NCBI RefSeq assembly: GCF_027214045.1
Contig: NZ_JAPWHE010000008.1
Location: 62,001-126,000 of the forward strand
Direction: 5' to 3'
Source of the DNA: Castellaniella denitrificans
GTDB taxonomy: Bacteria > Pseudomonadota > Gammaproteobacteria > Burkholderiales > Burkholderiaceae_B
Length of the DNA: 64,000 nt
The position numbers and the translations under genes were made by a program. Position 1 is the first letter of the stretch; each line of letters begins with the position of its first letter. The notes beneath the pieces are model-generated. The model had not been told where the DNA came from. It saw only the letters and a program-made list of their open reading frames with translations, and did no database searches. Below, piece by piece: positions 8,561-21,804 of the stretch.

Positions 8561-9580
8561 ATGCCCGCCATGCGCATCGGATCCTGGACCCTGCCCCACC
8601 CCGTCTGCGTGGCTCCCATGGCGGGGGTCACCGACCGCCCCTACCGGCGCCTGTGCAAGGCGCTGGGGGCGGCCTACGCGGTATCGGAAATGGCGGCCAG
8701 CAACCCGCGCCTGTGGGACAGCGTCAAGACCGCGCGCCGCCTGAACCATGACGGCGAGCCCGACCCCGTGGCGGTACAGATCGCCGGGGCGGACCCCGAC
8801 ATGCTGGCCGAGGCGGCCGTATTCAACGTCCGCAAGGGCGCGCGCATCATCGACATCAACATGGGCTGTCCCGTGAAGAAAGTCTGCAACGTCGCCTCCG
8901 GTTCGGCGCTGCTGCGCGACGAGGCCCTGGTCGCCCGCATCCTGGACCGCGTGGTGTCCGCCTGCGCTCCGCTGGGCGTGCCGGTCACCCTGAAGACGCG
9001 CACCGGCTGGGACCGCGACAGCCGCAACGCCGTGCGCATCGCCCGCCTGGCGGAGGACTGCGGCATCGCCGCCCTGACGCTGCACGGGCGCACACGATGC
9101 GACCTGTACACAGGACAAGCCGAATACGACACCCTGCGCGAAGTCCGCCGGGAGATCCGCATTCCGCTGATCGCCAACGGCGACATCGACTCGCCCGAGA
9201 AAGCCCGACGCGTCCTGGATTACACTGGAGCCGACGCCATCATGGTCGGCCGCGCCGCCCAGGGACGGCCCTGGATCTTCCGCGAGATCGCCCATTACCT
9301 GGCCCACGGCACTCACCTGCCGCCGCCCACCTACGGCGAACTGCGCGAACACCTGCTGGGCCACCTGGACGACCACTACGCCTTCTACGGCGAACACACC
9401 GGCGTACGCAGCGCCCGCAAGCACATTGGCTGGTATCTGGCCGATCTGCCGGGTGCGGACACGCTGCTGCCGCGCATCATGGCGCTGGAAAGCACGGCGC
9501 AGCAGTCCGACGCACTGCGGCGGTGGTTCGACGAGCAGCCTGACGACGCCGTCCTCGAACCCGCGCCTTCCCACCACTGA
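8561..9580 (+). CDS. dusB: tRNA-dihydrouridine synthase B
   Basis: This encodes a 339-residue FMN-dependent enzyme that reduces uridine to dihydrouridine in the tRNA D-loop. The TIM-barrel signature is complete: [13 protein letters not shown] at the N-terminus, [12 protein letters not shown] with the catalytic Cys, [21 protein letters not shown], and [16 protein letters not shown]. An ATG at 8570 is an equally good start; the one at 8561 abuts a TACAAT that resembles a -10 box, which favours 8570 or a near-leaderless message if that promoter is used. The dusB-fis pair is a classic proteobacterial operon. Confidence 0.93.
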   Translation: MPAMRIGSWTLPHPVCVAPMAGVTDRPYRRLCKALGAAYAVSEMAASNPRLWDSVKTARRLNHDGEPDPVAVQIAGADPDMLAEAAVFNVRKGARIIDINMGCPVKKVCNVASGSALLRDEALVARILDRVVSACAPLGVPVTLKTRTGWDRDSRNAVRIARLAEDCGIAALTLHGRTRCDLYTGQAEYDTLREVRREIRIPLIANGDIDSPEKARRVLDYTGADAIMVGRAAQGRPWIFREIAHYLAHGTHLPPPTYGELREHLLGHLDDHYAFYGEHTGVRSARKHIGWYLADLPGADTLLPRIMALESTAQQSDALRRWFDEQPDDAVLEPAPSHH

Positions 9581-9598
9581 TTTTCCGACCGATCCGAC

Positions 9599-9838
9599 AT
9601 GAGCACCACCACCCCCCTGGAACACGCTGTCCGCGAACAGCTCGAACGCTATTTCGAAGACCTGGGCGACTCGACTCCGCACGACATGCTCTCCATGGTC
9701 GGCCTGTGCGTCGAGCGCACCGTCCTGGAAGTCGCGCTGGAACGCACCGGGGGCAACCAGACGCGCGCGGCCGACATGCTCGGCATCACGCGCGGCACCC
9801 TGCGCAAGAAACTCCAGACGCACCAGATCCAGGCCTGA
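9599..9838 (+). CDS. fis: Nucleoid-associated DNA-binding protein Fis
   Basis: This encodes a 79-residue Fis protein, somewhat shorter at its N-terminus than the 98-residue E. coli form, as is usual in betaproteobacteria. The C-terminal helix-turn-helix is clear: [20 protein letters not shown] followed by TLRKKL. The N-terminal half carries the dimerisation helices. Fis bends DNA and regulates rRNA and many other promoters. It lies 18 bases after dusB, as in many proteobacteria, and 50 bases before purH. Confidence 0.92.
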   Translation: MSTTTPLEHAVREQLERYFEDLGDSTPHDMLSMVGLCVERTVLEVALERTGGNQTRAADMLGITRGTLRKKLQTHQIQA

Positions 9839-9888
9839 GGCGCCGCGGCGCCCGCCTGCCCGTTTTCCTTTTCTTTTCCGCCGCCGAC

Positions 9889-11484
9889 ATGACCATCCAG
9901 ACCGCACTGATCTCCGTGTCCGATAAATCGGGCATCGTCGAATTCGCCCAGGCCCTCGCCCAGCGCGGGGTTTCCCTCCTGTCCACCGGCGGCACCGCCC
10001 GCCTGCTGGCCGACGCCGGCCTGAACGTCACCGAGGTCGCCGCCCACACCGGCTCGCCGGAAATCCTGGATGGCCGGGTCAAGACCCTGCATCCGCGCAT
10101 TCACGGCGGCCTGCTGGCGCGTCGCGACGATCCCGCCCACCTGCGCACGCTGCAGGAGCAGGACATCCCCCCCATCGATCTGCTGGTGGTCAACCTGTAC
10201 CCCTTCCAGCAAACCGTGGCGAAGCCGGACTGCGTCCTGGCCGACGCCATCGAAAACATCGACATCGGCGGCCCGGCCATGCTGCGCTCGGCGGCGAAGA
10301 ACCACGGTTCCCCGACCGGCGGCGGCGTCACTGTGGTGATCGACCCGGCCGACTACCCGCGTGTGCTGGCGGACATGGACGGTCCGTCCCGCCAGCCGTC
10401 CTACGGCCTGCGTCTGGAACTGGCCGCCAAGGTCTATGCCCATACCGCCGCCTATGACGGCGCCATCGCCGCCTATCTCAGCAGCCTGGCGGCGCGGGAA
10501 CCCGAGCCCGCCGAAGTGCCGGAACGCGAGACCTGGCCGCGCGTGCTGACCGTGCAGATGCGCCGCGAACAGGCCCTGCGCTACGGCGAAAACCCGCACC
10601 AGGGCGCCGCCTTCTACCGCGACGCACAAGTCGGCGCGGGCCTGCTGGCCGGATACCGCCAGATCCAGGGCAAGGAACTGTCCTACAACAACATCGCCGA
10701 CGCGGACGCGGCCTGGGAATGCGTGCGCAGCTTCCAGACCGGCGCCTGCGTCATCGTCAAACACGCCAACCCCTGCGGCGTGGCCCTGGGCGCCGATGCG
10801 CTGGCCGCCTACCGCCAGGCCTTCAAGACAGATCCGACCTCCGCCTTCGGCGGCATCATCGCCTTCAACACGCCGGTCGACGAGACCGCCGCCCAGGCTG
10901 TCTCCGAACAGTTCCTGGAAGTCCTGATCGCCCCGGCCTACACCGGCGCCGCCCTGAGCCTGCTGGCCGCGAAGAAGAACGTGCGCGTGCTGCAGGTCCC
11001 GCTGGGCACGGCCCACAACCCCTATGACATCAAGCGCGTCGGCGGCGGCTGGCTGGCGCAGGATCCGGACATCCTCCAGGCCACCGAAGCCGATGTGCGC
11101 GTCGTCACCCGCCTGGCGCCCACCGCCGAACAGATGCGCGACCTGCTCTTCGCCTGGAACGTCGCCCGCTTCGTGAAATCCAACGCCATCGTGTTCTGCG
11201 GTCAGGGCATGACCCTGGGCGTGGGCGCCGGCCAGATGAGCCGCATCGATTCGGCGCGCATCGCCTCGATCAAGGCCGAAAAAGCGGGCCTGACGCTGGC
11301 GGGCTCCGCAGTCGCCTCCGACGCCTTCTTCCCGTTCCGCGACGGCCTGGACGTGGTCGCCGACGCGGGCGCGGCCTGCGTCATCCAGCCGGGCGGCAGC
11401 ATCCGGGACGACGAAGTCATCGCGGCCGCCGACGAACGCGGCATCGCCATGGTCTTCACCGGCGCCCGCCACTTCCGCCATTGA
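9889..11484 (+). CDS. purH: Bifunctional AICAR transformylase / IMP cyclohydrolase
   Basis: This encodes a 531-residue enzyme that performs the last two steps of IMP synthesis. The N-terminal MGS-like cyclohydrolase domain (about 1-200) shows [26 protein letters not shown] and [14 protein letters not shown]. The C-terminal formyltransferase domain shows the RYGENPHQ block, the catalytic pair [17 protein letters not shown], and [10 protein letters not shown] near the end. The ATG at 9889 starts exactly where family members do. It follows fis and precedes ruvC by 13 bases. Other purine genes purC, purE and purK lie at 45-48 kb. Confidence 0.95.
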   Translation: MTIQTALISVSDKSGIVEFAQALAQRGVSLLSTGGTARLLADAGLNVTEVAAHTGSPEILDGRVKTLHPRIHGGLLARRDDPAHLRTLQEQDIPPIDLLVVNLYPFQQTVAKPDCVLADAIENIDIGGPAMLRSAAKNHGSPTGGGVTVVIDPADYPRVLADMDGPSRQPSYGLRLELAAKVYAHTAAYDGAIAAYLSSLAAREPEPAEVPERETWPRVLTVQMRREQALRYGENPHQGAAFYRDAQVGAGLLAGYRQIQGKELSYNNIADADAAWECVRSFQTGACVIVKHANPCGVALGADALAAYRQAFKTDPTSAFGGIIAFNTPVDETAAQAVSEQFLEVLIAPAYTGAALSLLAAKKNVRVLQVPLGTAHNPYDIKRVGGGWLAQDPDILQATEADVRVVTRLAPTAEQMRDLLFAWNVARFVKSNAIVFCGQGMTLGVGAGQMSRIDSARIASIKAEKAGLTLAGSAVASDAFFPFRDGLDVVADAGAACVIQPGGSIRDDEVIAAADERGIAMVFTGARHFRH

Positions 11485-11497
11485 TCGGCCGGCGCCG

Positions 11498-12046
11498 ATG
11501 ATCATCCTGGGAGTCGATCCGGGCTTGCGACGCACGGGTTTCGGCGCGATCGAAGTCCAGGGCGCGCGGCTGCGCTACGTGGCCAGCGGCACCATCGTCG
11601 TGCCGCCCGCCCTGCCCCTGCACGGCCGTCTCAAGGTCATCCTGGACAATCTGCGCGAGGTCGCCCGCGACGTCCGTCCCGACCAGGCGGCGCTGGAAAA
11701 GGTCTTCCTGAACGCCAACCCGGCCTCCACCCTGTTGCTGGGCCAGGCGCGCGGCGCGGCGCTGTGCGCCCTGGCCGACTGCGGCCTGGACGTCCAGGAA
11801 TACACCGCGCTGCAGATCAAGAAGGCCGTTGTCGGTACCGGCCGCGCCAGCAAGGAACAGATCCAGACCATGGTGCGCCATCTGCTCTCGCTGGACGGCG
11901 AGCCCGCCCCCGACGCCGCCGACGCGCTGGCCTGCGCCATCTGCCATGCCCATTGCGCGCCCCTGGCCGGACGATTGCAGGCACTGGCGCCCGAGACCTT
12001 GTCTACGGGCCGACGGCGACTGCGCACCGGACGGCTGGTGTCCTGA
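11498..12046 (+). CDS. ruvC: Holliday junction endonuclease RuvC
   Basis: This encodes the 182-residue resolvase that cuts four-way DNA junctions symmetrically. The RNase H-like active site is visible: D7 in [11 protein letters not shown], the Glu in ALEKVFLN near residue 66, and the two acidic residues in [12 protein letters not shown] near 140. GQARGAAL and the [14 protein letters not shown] block are also family features. It lies 13 bases after purH and 61 before ruvA, so ruvCA are probably one transcript. The usual partner ruvB is not downstream but faces this cluster at 14.6 kb. Confidence 0.95.
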   Translation: MIILGVDPGLRRTGFGAIEVQGARLRYVASGTIVVPPALPLHGRLKVILDNLREVARDVRPDQAALEKVFLNANPASTLLLGQARGAALCALADCGLDVQEYTALQIKKAVVGTGRASKEQIQTMVRHLLSLDGEPAPDAADALACAICHAHCAPLAGRLQALAPETLSTGRRRLRTGRLVS

Positions 12047-12107
12047 TGGACAGCGACACCCTCCCGCGGCACGCCCCCCGCACCCACCCCGAACGACGGA
12101 GTCCGCC

Positions 12108-12692
12108 ATGATCGGCCGCATCACCGGCACCTTGATCGAATCGTCCCCCCCCACGGTCTGCGTCCAGGCCGGCGGCCTGGGCTACGAGATCGACGTGCCC
12201 ATGAGCACGCTCTACAAGCTGCCCCCCGCGGGCCAGACCGTGACCCTGCACACCCACCTGGCGATCCGCGAGGACGCCCATGTGCTGTACGGCTTCGCCA
12301 CGCCGGCCGAGCGCGCCGCCTTCCGGGCGCTGATCAAGGTCAGCGGCATCGGCGCGCGCACCGCGCTGGCCGTGCTCTCGGGCCTGAGCGTGGACGATCT
12401 GGCCGACGCGGTCGAACGCCAGGAATCCGGCCGACTGGTGAAAGTGCCCGGCATCGGCAAAAAGACCGCCGAGCGCCTGCTGCTCGAACTGCGCGACAAG
12501 CTTGGCGCCATGCCGGGCACGGCGCGGCCGGACGGGTCGCCGTCCGCCGCCGGCGGCAACGATGTGCTCAACGCCCTGGAGGCCCTGGGCTATTCCGCCG
12601 CCGAGGCCCGCCGCGCCATGAGCGCCCTGCCGGAGGGGCTGAGCGTGTCCGAAGGCATCCGTCAGGCCCTGAAGGCCTTGGCGCGAGGCTGA
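12108..12692 (+). CDS. ruvA: Holliday junction branch-migration protein RuvA
   Basis: This encodes a 194-residue protein that binds the four-way junction and loads the RuvB motor. The N-terminal OB domain starts [11 protein letters not shown], the two helix-hairpin-helix motifs appear as [16 protein letters not shown] and [17 protein letters not shown], and the C-terminal UBA-like domain ([16 protein letters not shown]) contacts RuvB. The ATG at 12108 gives the standard N-terminus. It is 13 bases upstream of recQ, suggesting read-through into that helicase gene. Confidence 0.95.
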   Translation: MIGRITGTLIESSPPTVCVQAGGLGYEIDVPMSTLYKLPPAGQTVTLHTHLAIREDAHVLYGFATPAERAAFRALIKVSGIGARTALAVLSGLSVDDLADAVERQESGRLVKVPGIGKKTAERLLLELRDKLGAMPGTARPDGSPSAAGGNDVLNALEALGYSAAEARRAMSALPEGLSVSEGIRQALKALARG

Positions 12693-12705
12693 GGCCGGAA
12701 CCGGC

Positions 12706-14628
12706 ATGCACGACGAGGATCCGATCCCCTTCTGGGACGAGGACGGCCGGCCGATGGACTTCCCGGACAGCGGCCGCCGCTCGCCGCCGTCCGTGGAACC
12801 GTCGCGCTACGCGAACGCCCTGGAAGCCCTGCGCGAAGTCTTCGGCTACGACGCCTTCCGCGGCGAACAGCAGGCCGTCATCGAGCACATCATCGGCGGC
12901 GGGGATGCGCTGGTGCTGATGCCCACGGGGGGCGGCAAGTCCCTGTGCTACCAGATCCCGTCCCTGGTGCGCCCGGGCACGGGCGTGGTCATCTCGCCGC
13001 TGATCGCCCTGATGCAGGATCAGGTCGACGCGCTGCTGGAACTGGGCGTGCGCGCCGCCTTCCTGAATTCGTCGCAGACGCCCGGCCAGGCCCGCGAGGT
13101 CGAGCGCGCTTTTCTGCGCGGCGAACTGGATCTGCTGTACGTAGCCCCGGAACGCCTGCTGACCCCCCGCTGCCTGGACATGCTGGATGGCGGGCGCGTC
13201 GCCCTGTTCGCCATCGACGAGGCGCACTGCGTGTCCCAGTGGGGACACGACTTCCGGCCGGAATACCAGGAACTGAAGCTGCTGGCCGAGCGCTGGCCCG
13301 GCGTGCCGCGCGTCGCCCTGACCGCCACCGCCACCGCCGCCACGCGCACCGACATCGTCGCCTGCCTGTCGCTGGACGAAGCCCCCCAGTTCGTCGCCAG
13401 TTTCGACCGGCCCAACATCCGCTACCGCATCGTCGAAAAGCACGAGGTGCGGCGCCAGTTGCTGGACTTCATCCGCGCCGAGCACGCCGGGGAATGCGGC
13501 ATCGTCTATGCCCTGTCGCGCGCGCGTGTCGAACAGACGGCGGAATTCCTGGCACGCAGCGGCATCGACGCCCTGCCCTACCATGCCGGCCTGGACGCCC
13601 GGACACGCGCCGAACACCAGGCGCGCTTCCTGCGCGAGGACGGCATCGTCATGGTCGCCACCATCGCCTTCGGCATGGGCGTCAACAAACCCGACGTGCG
13701 TTTCGTCGCCCATATCGACCTGCCCAAGTCCGTCGAAGGCTACTACCAGGAGACCGGACGCGCGGGGCGCGACGGCCTGCCCGCCGACGCCTGGCTGGCC
13801 TACGGCCTGCAGGACGTGGTGCAGCAGCGGCGCATGATCGACGATTCGGACGGCAACGCCCTGCACCAGCGCCGCCAGATGCGGCAACTGGATGCCATGC
13901 TGGCCCTGTGCGAGACCGTCACCTGCCGGCGCCAGGATCTGCTGGCCTATTTCGGCCAGACGATCGAACCCTGCGGCAACTGCGACACCTGCCTGGAGCC
14001 GCCCGCCGCCTGGGACGGCACCGTGGCCGTGCAAAAGCTGCTGTCGACCGTCTATCGCCTGATGCGCGAGCGCGGACAACGATTCGGCGGCGGTCACCTG
14101 ATCGACATCCTGCGCGGCCAGATGACCGATCGCGTCAAGCAGCAAGGGCACGACACGCTCAGCGTCTTCGGCGTGGGCGAGAACCTGTCGGTGGACGCCT
14201 GGCGCGGCATCCTGCGCCAGGCGCTGGCCCTGGGCCTGCTGACGGTGGACCTGGAAGGCTACGGCACCCTGGCGCTGACCGAGGCCAGCCGCGCGGTGCT
14301 GAAGGGCGAGCGCACCCTGATGCTGCGCCCCGTGGCGACCAAGCGCGCCAAGCCAGGCCGCCAGCGCACGACCACGGCGGCGCAACTGGACGCCCTGCCG
14401 CCCGATGCCCTGGCGCGCTTCGAGCACCTGCGCGCCTGGCGCGCGCGCACGGCGCGCGAACACAATGTGCCGGCCTACGTGATCTTTCACGACGCCACGC
14501 TGCGGGAGATCGCCTTGCGCAACCCCGACAGTCTGGACGCCCTGTCCGGCGTCAGCGGCGTGGGCGCGCGCAAGCTGGAAACCTACGGCCCCGATGTGGT
14601 GGCCTGCGTGGGGCAGATCCGGGATTGA
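12706..14628 (+). CDS. recQ: ATP-dependent DNA helicase RecQ
   Basis: This encodes a 640-residue 3'-5' DNA helicase for recombination and fork repair. The order is helicase core (Walker [15 protein letters not shown] near 70-83, DEAH box [21 protein letters not shown]), then the RecQ zinc site with C407, C423, C426 and C429, a winged-helix domain, and a C-terminal HRDC domain (from about residue 560, including [16 protein letters not shown]). An acidic N-terminal extension of about 30 residues precedes the usual start. It lies between ruvA and the convergent ruvB, with only 12 bases separating the recQ and ruvB stops. Confidence 0.94.
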   Translation: MHDEDPIPFWDEDGRPMDFPDSGRRSPPSVEPSRYANALEALREVFGYDAFRGEQQAVIEHIIGGGDALVLMPTGGGKSLCYQIPSLVRPGTGVVISPLIALMQDQVDALLELGVRAAFLNSSQTPGQAREVERAFLRGELDLLYVAPERLLTPRCLDMLDGGRVALFAIDEAHCVSQWGHDFRPEYQELKLLAERWPGVPRVALTATATAATRTDIVACLSLDEAPQFVASFDRPNIRYRIVEKHEVRRQLLDFIRAEHAGECGIVYALSRARVEQTAEFLARSGIDALPYHAGLDARTRAEHQARFLREDGIVMVATIAFGMGVNKPDVRFVAHIDLPKSVEGYYQETGRAGRDGLPADAWLAYGLQDVVQQRRMIDDSDGNALHQRRQMRQLDAMLALCETVTCRRQDLLAYFGQTIEPCGNCDTCLEPPAAWDGTVAVQKLLSTVYRLMRERGQRFGGGHLIDILRGQMTDRVKQQGHDTLSVFGVGENLSVDAWRGILRQALALGLLTVDLEGYGTLALTEASRAVLKGERTLMLRPVATKRAKPGRQRTTTAAQLDALPPDALARFEHLRAWRARTAREHNVPAYVIFHDATLREIALRNPDSLDALSGVSGVGARKLETYGPDVVACVGQIRD

Positions 14629-14640
14629 CGCGGCGGAACG

Positions 14641-15702
<1,062 letters not shown>

Positions 15703-15791
15703 GAAAAGACTGTGTCGATATCCAGTACCGGGATTATGCCATCCCTGCGGCACGTCCGGCCGTCACCACCGATCCCGGCGCGGCGACTCGC

Positions 15792-17513
15792 TCAGAAATC
15801 CCCCAGGGCCCGCTTCAATTGCGAATAGCGTTCCAGCAGATCGGACTTGTAGACCACCCCCAACAGCAAGGCGGGCCGGTCGCGGCTGATCACCGGCAGT
15901 CGTTCCCCCTGGAAGGCGCTGAACCGCGCCTGGGCCTCGTCCAGACTCAGGTCGGGATACAGGGGCCTGACGAAGTCCAGACGCAGCACCTCGCCGCAAG
16001 TCTTGGACTGCACGTCGGTCTCGGCCAGCATCATGCGGGTCAGATCCTGCTGGGCGATCACACCCTGCCAGGCGCCCTCGGCGTCGGTCACATACAGGTA
16101 CTTCACCGGGTAGTCCAGGAACATCTCCTGGGCGCGGCGCACGGGCGCGTCCGTACGGATCACGGTTTCCGCCGGCCGCATCAGGCTATCCAGCCGGTCG
16201 TGGCGCAGACGCTGGCGCAGCGCCTGGTTGTCCTCGTGGCGCAGGGTGACCTGGTACATCACCGCCTGGGCCAGGCCGCGCGACACGAAATATGCCGCCA
16301 CGCAGGCCAGCACCAGCGGCAGCACCATCTGGTAGCTGAGCGTCATCTCGAAGATCATCAGAATCGCCATGAAGGGCGCGCTGGTCGCGGATGCCAGGAA
16401 GGCCCCCATGCCGACCAGGGTCAGGACCGTGCCGTGGCCCGCCAGCGCGGGCCAGACATCCCCCAGCCCCTGGGCGAACAGCGTGCCCAGCGCCGCGCCG
16501 ACGAACAGGGTCGGGGTGAACACCCCGCCCACGGCGCCCGAGCCGGCCGTGAGCGCCGTAGCCAGGACTTTGCACAGCAGGATCCACAACACCATCTGCC
16601 AGGCCTGGGGCTGGTGCAGCAGGGACACGACGACGCTATAGCCATTGCCCGCCATCTGCGGCATGCCGGTCAGCACGCCCCCCAGCAGCAACCCGCCCAG
16701 GGCCAGGCTCAGAGGCAGCGGCAGGCCGGCGCGCCCGAACAGCGACTTCACCCCGTGGATGCAACGCAGGAACTGCGGCGCCCCCACGCCGGCCAGGATG
16801 CCCAGGGCCAGGCTGGGCAGCAGCAGGGCCGCCGGCACGGCCTCCAGGCCGGGCATGGCGTAAAGCGCCACGTAGTGGCCGCTCAGCCGCATGAGCAGAT
16901 TCGACACAGCGGCCGCCACCAGCAACGGGCCGAAATTCTGGAAAGACATGGACCCGAGGATGATCTCGCCCACGAACACGGCGCCGGCGATGGGCGCGCC
17001 GTAGGCGGCCGACACCCCGGCCGCCGCCCCGCAGGCCACCAGCAGGCGCAGGCGCGCCGTATCCGGGCGCAACAGCCGGCCCAGCACCGAGCCCCACAGG
17101 GCGGCCAGGTGCACCATGGCGCCCTCGCGGCCAATGGAGCCGCCCGTGGCGACCGTGCACAGGGAGGATAGTGAGCGCAGCAGGCCCTGGCGCACGGACA
17201 TCCGCCCGTCGCCGATGGCCACGGCCTCCATATAGTCGGAATTCGCGTCACGCGACACGCGCCGGGCGGCCACCAGCAGCCCTCCGGCACACAGGCCGCC
17301 GATGGCGGGCGCCAGGAGCCGCAGCCACCAGGGCAGATCGCGCATCACTTCGGTGATGGCCCCCGAATGCCCGGCGAGCAGCCACTGGACCCCATGGATG
17401 CCGGCATGAAAGGCAATCGTCACCCCGGCGCCGCCGACGCCGGCCAGGGCCGCCCAGCACAGCATGGCGATCGCGCCGTCGGCCCGCAGGTGCAGATCCG
17501 GCCCCCTCATCAT
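15792..17513 (-). CDS. ClC-family chloride channel/transporter with C-terminal CBS pair (ClcB-like)
   Basis: This encodes a 573-residue ClC protein. The gating-glutamate loop reads GREGAM (GREGP in EcClC-1), the second filter loop reads GGVFTPTLF, and the N-terminal part contains SDYMEAV as in ClcB-like proteins. After the membrane domain (about 1-420) come two CBS domains (about 440-495 and 510-565), which often bind adenine nucleotides. The ATG at 17513 has GAGAGG five bases upstream, so it was preferred to an in-frame start at 17579 inside cydB. It starts 22 bases after the cydB stop and is therefore in the same operon as the cytochrome-bd-like pair. Confidence 0.85.
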   Translation of the reverse strand: MMRGPDLHLRADGAIAMLCWAALAGVGGAGVTIAFHAGIHGVQWLLAGHSGAITEVMRDLPWWLRLLAPAIGGLCAGGLLVAARRVSRDANSDYMEAVAIGDGRMSVRQGLLRSLSSLCTVATGGSIGREGAMVHLAALWGSVLGRLLRPDTARLRLLVACGAAAGVSAAYGAPIAGAVFVGEIILGSMSFQNFGPLLVAAAVSNLLMRLSGHYVALYAMPGLEAVPAALLLPSLALGILAGVGAPQFLRCIHGVKSLFGRAGLPLPLSLALGGLLLGGVLTGMPQMAGNGYSVVVSLLHQPQAWQMVLWILLCKVLATALTAGSGAVGGVFTPTLFVGAALGTLFAQGLGDVWPALAGHGTVLTLVGMGAFLASATSAPFMAILMIFEMTLSYQMVLPLVLACVAAYFVSRGLAQAVMYQVTLRHEDNQALRQRLRHDRLDSLMRPAETVIRTDAPVRRAQEMFLDYPVKYLYVTDAEGAWQGVIAQQDLTRMMLAETDVQSKTCGEVLRLDFVRPLYPDLSLDEAQARFSAFQGERLPVISRDRPALLLGVVYKSDLLERYSQLKRALGDF

Positions 17514-17535
17514 GAGGCCTCTCGGCGCCGCGCGC

Positions 17536-18585
17536 TCAAGGCCTGAAATCCGGCGGGCTGGGCGGCCGCGACCGGCCAAGCATGCGCCAGTACACCCAGA
17601 GATTGAAAATCAGCGCCACCGGCAGCGCAATCACGACGGCCGACAGGGCCAGGCGCAAGGTCGCCACCGGCGCGGCGGCGTCCCACAGCGTGATCTCGTC
17701 CAGCACCAGGTAGGGAAAGAAACTGTAGGCCAGGCCGCCCAGCACGATCAGCACGATCACCAGGACCAGGGCGTAAGGCAGGGCCGAGGCGCGATAGCTT
17801 TGGCTGATCATCCGCTGCAGCGTCATTTCCGTCAGGACGAAACACGCCAGCAGCGTGCTCCAGACCAGACCGACCGCCAGCCAGTGCGAACCGTCGCCCC
17901 ATTTCAGGAACACCCCGGCGTTGGAAAAATCCAGCACCACCGACACGCCCACGGCGCCCACGGCGCCCCACCGCAAGGTGCGGCGAGCCCAGCCCACGGC
18001 GCGCACACGCAGTTCGCCCGCCTCGCGCATCATCAGCCAGGAAGCCCCCAGCAGGCTGTAGACCGCCACGGCGCATCCGCCCATCAGGACCGCGAAGCCG
18101 GTGTTGCCTCCGCCCGGCTGGTACGCCACCGCCACCCGCGCCAGGATATAGCCATGGGAAAACGCGACCAGCACGGCACCCGCGCCGAAGCCGAACTGCC
18201 AGCGACCCTGGTGCTCGACCGGCGCGCGCAAACGCCATTCGAAGCACACCGAGCGCAGCATCGTGCCCAGGGCCAGCAACGACAGCGGCAGATACAGGCG
18301 TCCCAGGGTCTGGGGCCAGGCATAGGGAAACGCCACCGCGAACAGCCCGACCCCGAGGAACACCCAGAATTCGTTGGCGTCGCGCCAGGGGCCCAGCAAA
18401 GACAGCATGCGCGGCCGCAAGGCGGGCGGCGCCACCAGGGACACGCAGCCCACACCGATATCGAAACCGTCCAGCAGCACGCCCGCCACGACAATGGCGA
18501 AGAACACGACGATCAGCGCCAGGGGAATCCAGAAGGCCGGGTCCTGGGCGCCCAGGCCCAGCAAGGCCGCGAGCGAATCGATCAT
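17536..18585 (-). CDS. cydB: Cytochrome bd-type oxidase subunit II (CydB) homologue
   Basis: This encodes a 349-residue membrane protein with about eight to nine helices. CydB features are clear: LLDGFDIGVG near the N-terminus, GPWRDANEFWVFLGVGLFA (canonical APHWDGNQVW, so the E. coli W57 position appears to be Arg), and a C-terminal block FPYLVLDEITLWDAAAP that matches YPNIVPPSITIWQAASP. Its ATG overlaps the stop of the cydA-like gene (ATGA), implying translational coupling. No CydX-like small gene fits in the 22 bases before clcB. Because the partner subunit lacks haem ligands, calling it an oxidase subunit is by homology only. Confidence 0.85.
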   Translation of the reverse strand: MIDSLAALLGLGAQDPAFWIPLALIVVFFAIVVAGVLLDGFDIGVGCVSLVAPPALRPRMLSLLGPWRDANEFWVFLGVGLFAVAFPYAWPQTLGRLYLPLSLLALGTMLRSVCFEWRLRAPVEHQGRWQFGFGAGAVLVAFSHGYILARVAVAYQPGGGNTGFAVLMGGCAVAVYSLLGASWLMMREAGELRVRAVGWARRTLRWGAVGAVGVSVVLDFSNAGVFLKWGDGSHWLAVGLVWSTLLACFVLTEMTLQRMISQSYRASALPYALVLVIVLIVLGGLAYSFFPYLVLDEITLWDAAAPVATLRLALSAVVIALPVALIFNLWVYWRMLGRSRPPSPPDFRP

Positions 18586-19916
18586 GCGCGTCCCCGGTGA
18601 CGGGCCACCGGCACCACACCGTAGCGGGTGGCGTGCCGCAGCAACTGGCGGAAACCCGCGGCCAGCGCGCCGTAGACCACGATCTGCAGGCACAGGACGA
18701 CCCAGAGGACCCCTTCGCCCGCGTCCGTACCGATTTCGCGCAACGAAACCGTCCCCTGAATGGCATACGGCAGGCTGCCGACCAGCAGGTGGCCCCAACC
18801 CGCCGCCTGCAGGATCACGGCCAGCCAGGCCATGACCCGCAGGCCGACGCGGTCGACCCGCGTCAGGCTGTCGGGCTCATGGCCCAGACGGCGGCTCCGC
18901 CACAGCGCCCACGCGGCCATCACCACGAGTACGGCGGTCAGCAGCACGGCCAGGCGCGCCGACAGGTAGGTGGTCAGCAAGGGGGGCCGGATGCCCGCCA
19001 GATCGTTCAGCCCCCGTAAGGGCCCGGCGGCCGGCAACCGCACCCACTCGGGCCAATCGGACGGCCCTTGCAGACGCCAGGCGTCACGCCCCCGGGACGC
19101 ATCCGGCCAGGCCGCCAGGGACAGGCGCGCCGGCGGCCCGCTGGTCCATTGCGGTACGACGGCCGCCACGCGCGCCGGCTGCAGCGGCAGCAGCTCGCGC
19201 GCCAGGACGGCCGCCAGCAGCGCCTGCAGCACCAGCGCCAGCAGCACCAGCCGCAGCCCCCAGGCATAGACGCTGCGATCGCCCGAATCGCTGGGACGGA
19301 CCTCGGTGCGCCAGGCGGTCACGGCCAACATCAGCGTCGCGGCGAGCAGCAGACCGCCGGCCAGCAGCACCCCGAACAGCGCGGGCGCGAGACCGCCGAC
19401 CAGCAATTCCAGCCAGTCCGTCACCCGATAGCGGCCCTCGGACAGGATGGCGCCCGCCGGCCACTGGAGCCAGGCCAGCAACGCGGCGAGCCACCAGGCC
19501 GTCAGCGACGTGCCCACCGCCACCATGCCCACGACCAACGTATGCGCCCGGTCGGACAGGGACCGCTGGCCATACAGCATGGCGCCAAGGAAACAGGATT
19601 TGAAAATGAAGGCCGTCAGCACCGCCATGCCCATCAACGGGCCCGCGACCTCGCCCGCCCGGTCCATGAACCCCGACCACAGTGTGCCCAACTGCAGCAG
19701 CAGCGGCAGACTGGCGGCGAAGCCGAGGATCAGGGACAGGGCGAACACACGGGCCCAGAAGCGATAAGCGAGCAGCGCCGCCTGGCTGCGGCCGGCGAAC
19801 AGCCGGAAGCCGAACAACACCCAGGCCAGGCCCAGTTCCAGCGCCAGGAAGAACAGCACGAATCCCAGGCTCAGATAAAACTGGGACAGCGACAGAACCC
19901 ATGCGGTTTGCGTCAT
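18582..19916 (-). CDS. CydA-like protein lacking the haem ligands of cytochrome bd
   Basis: This encodes a 444-residue polytopic membrane protein homologous to cytochrome bd subunit I. Homology is seen in SLSQFYLSLGFVLFF (aligned to the LQFALT...H..F helix), SDRAHTLVVGMVAVGTSLTA, a Q-loop remnant QPARVAAV (247-254), the S..R.AV helix with R321, and AGWGHLLVGSLPYAI (372-386) in place of GWF..EYGRQPWAI. By eye the residues equivalent to E. coli H19, H186, M393 and E445 are V, V, A and L; E99 and E107 are also lost. The only histidines are H125, H346, H376, H428 and H440. The N-terminal 124 residues contain none. A redox-inactive role is inferred. The ATG at 19916 begins the family alignment. 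Confidence 0.75.
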   Translation of the reverse strand: MTQTAWVLSLSQFYLSLGFVLFFLALELGLAWVLFGFRLFAGRSQAALLAYRFWARVFALSLILGFAASLPLLLQLGTLWSGFMDRAGEVAGPLMGMAVLTAFIFKSCFLGAMLYGQRSLSDRAHTLVVGMVAVGTSLTAWWLAALLAWLQWPAGAILSEGRYRVTDWLELLVGGLAPALFGVLLAGGLLLAATLMLAVTAWRTEVRPSDSGDRSVYAWGLRLVLLALVLQALLAAVLARELLPLQPARVAAVVPQWTSGPPARLSLAAWPDASRGRDAWRLQGPSDWPEWVRLPAAGPLRGLNDLAGIRPPLLTTYLSARLAVLLTAVLVVMAAWALWRSRRLGHEPDSLTRVDRVGLRVMAWLAVILQAAGWGHLLVGSLPYAIQGTVSLREIGTDAGEGVLWVVLCLQIVVYGALAAGFRQLLRHATRYGVVPVARHRGRA

Positions 19917-20046
19917 AATGTGCGCTAGTTTATATGAACCCCCTTCGAGCCTGTACGCCTTTCGCGGCCCCAGCCGGCCGGCCCCCGCGCGAACATGGCA
20001 AAATGCCCGTTTACCTTCCCGCCCCAGGGGCTCGTATCCTCGCACC

Positions 20047-21798
<1,752 letters not shown>

Positions 21799-21804
21799 AC
21801 CGCC

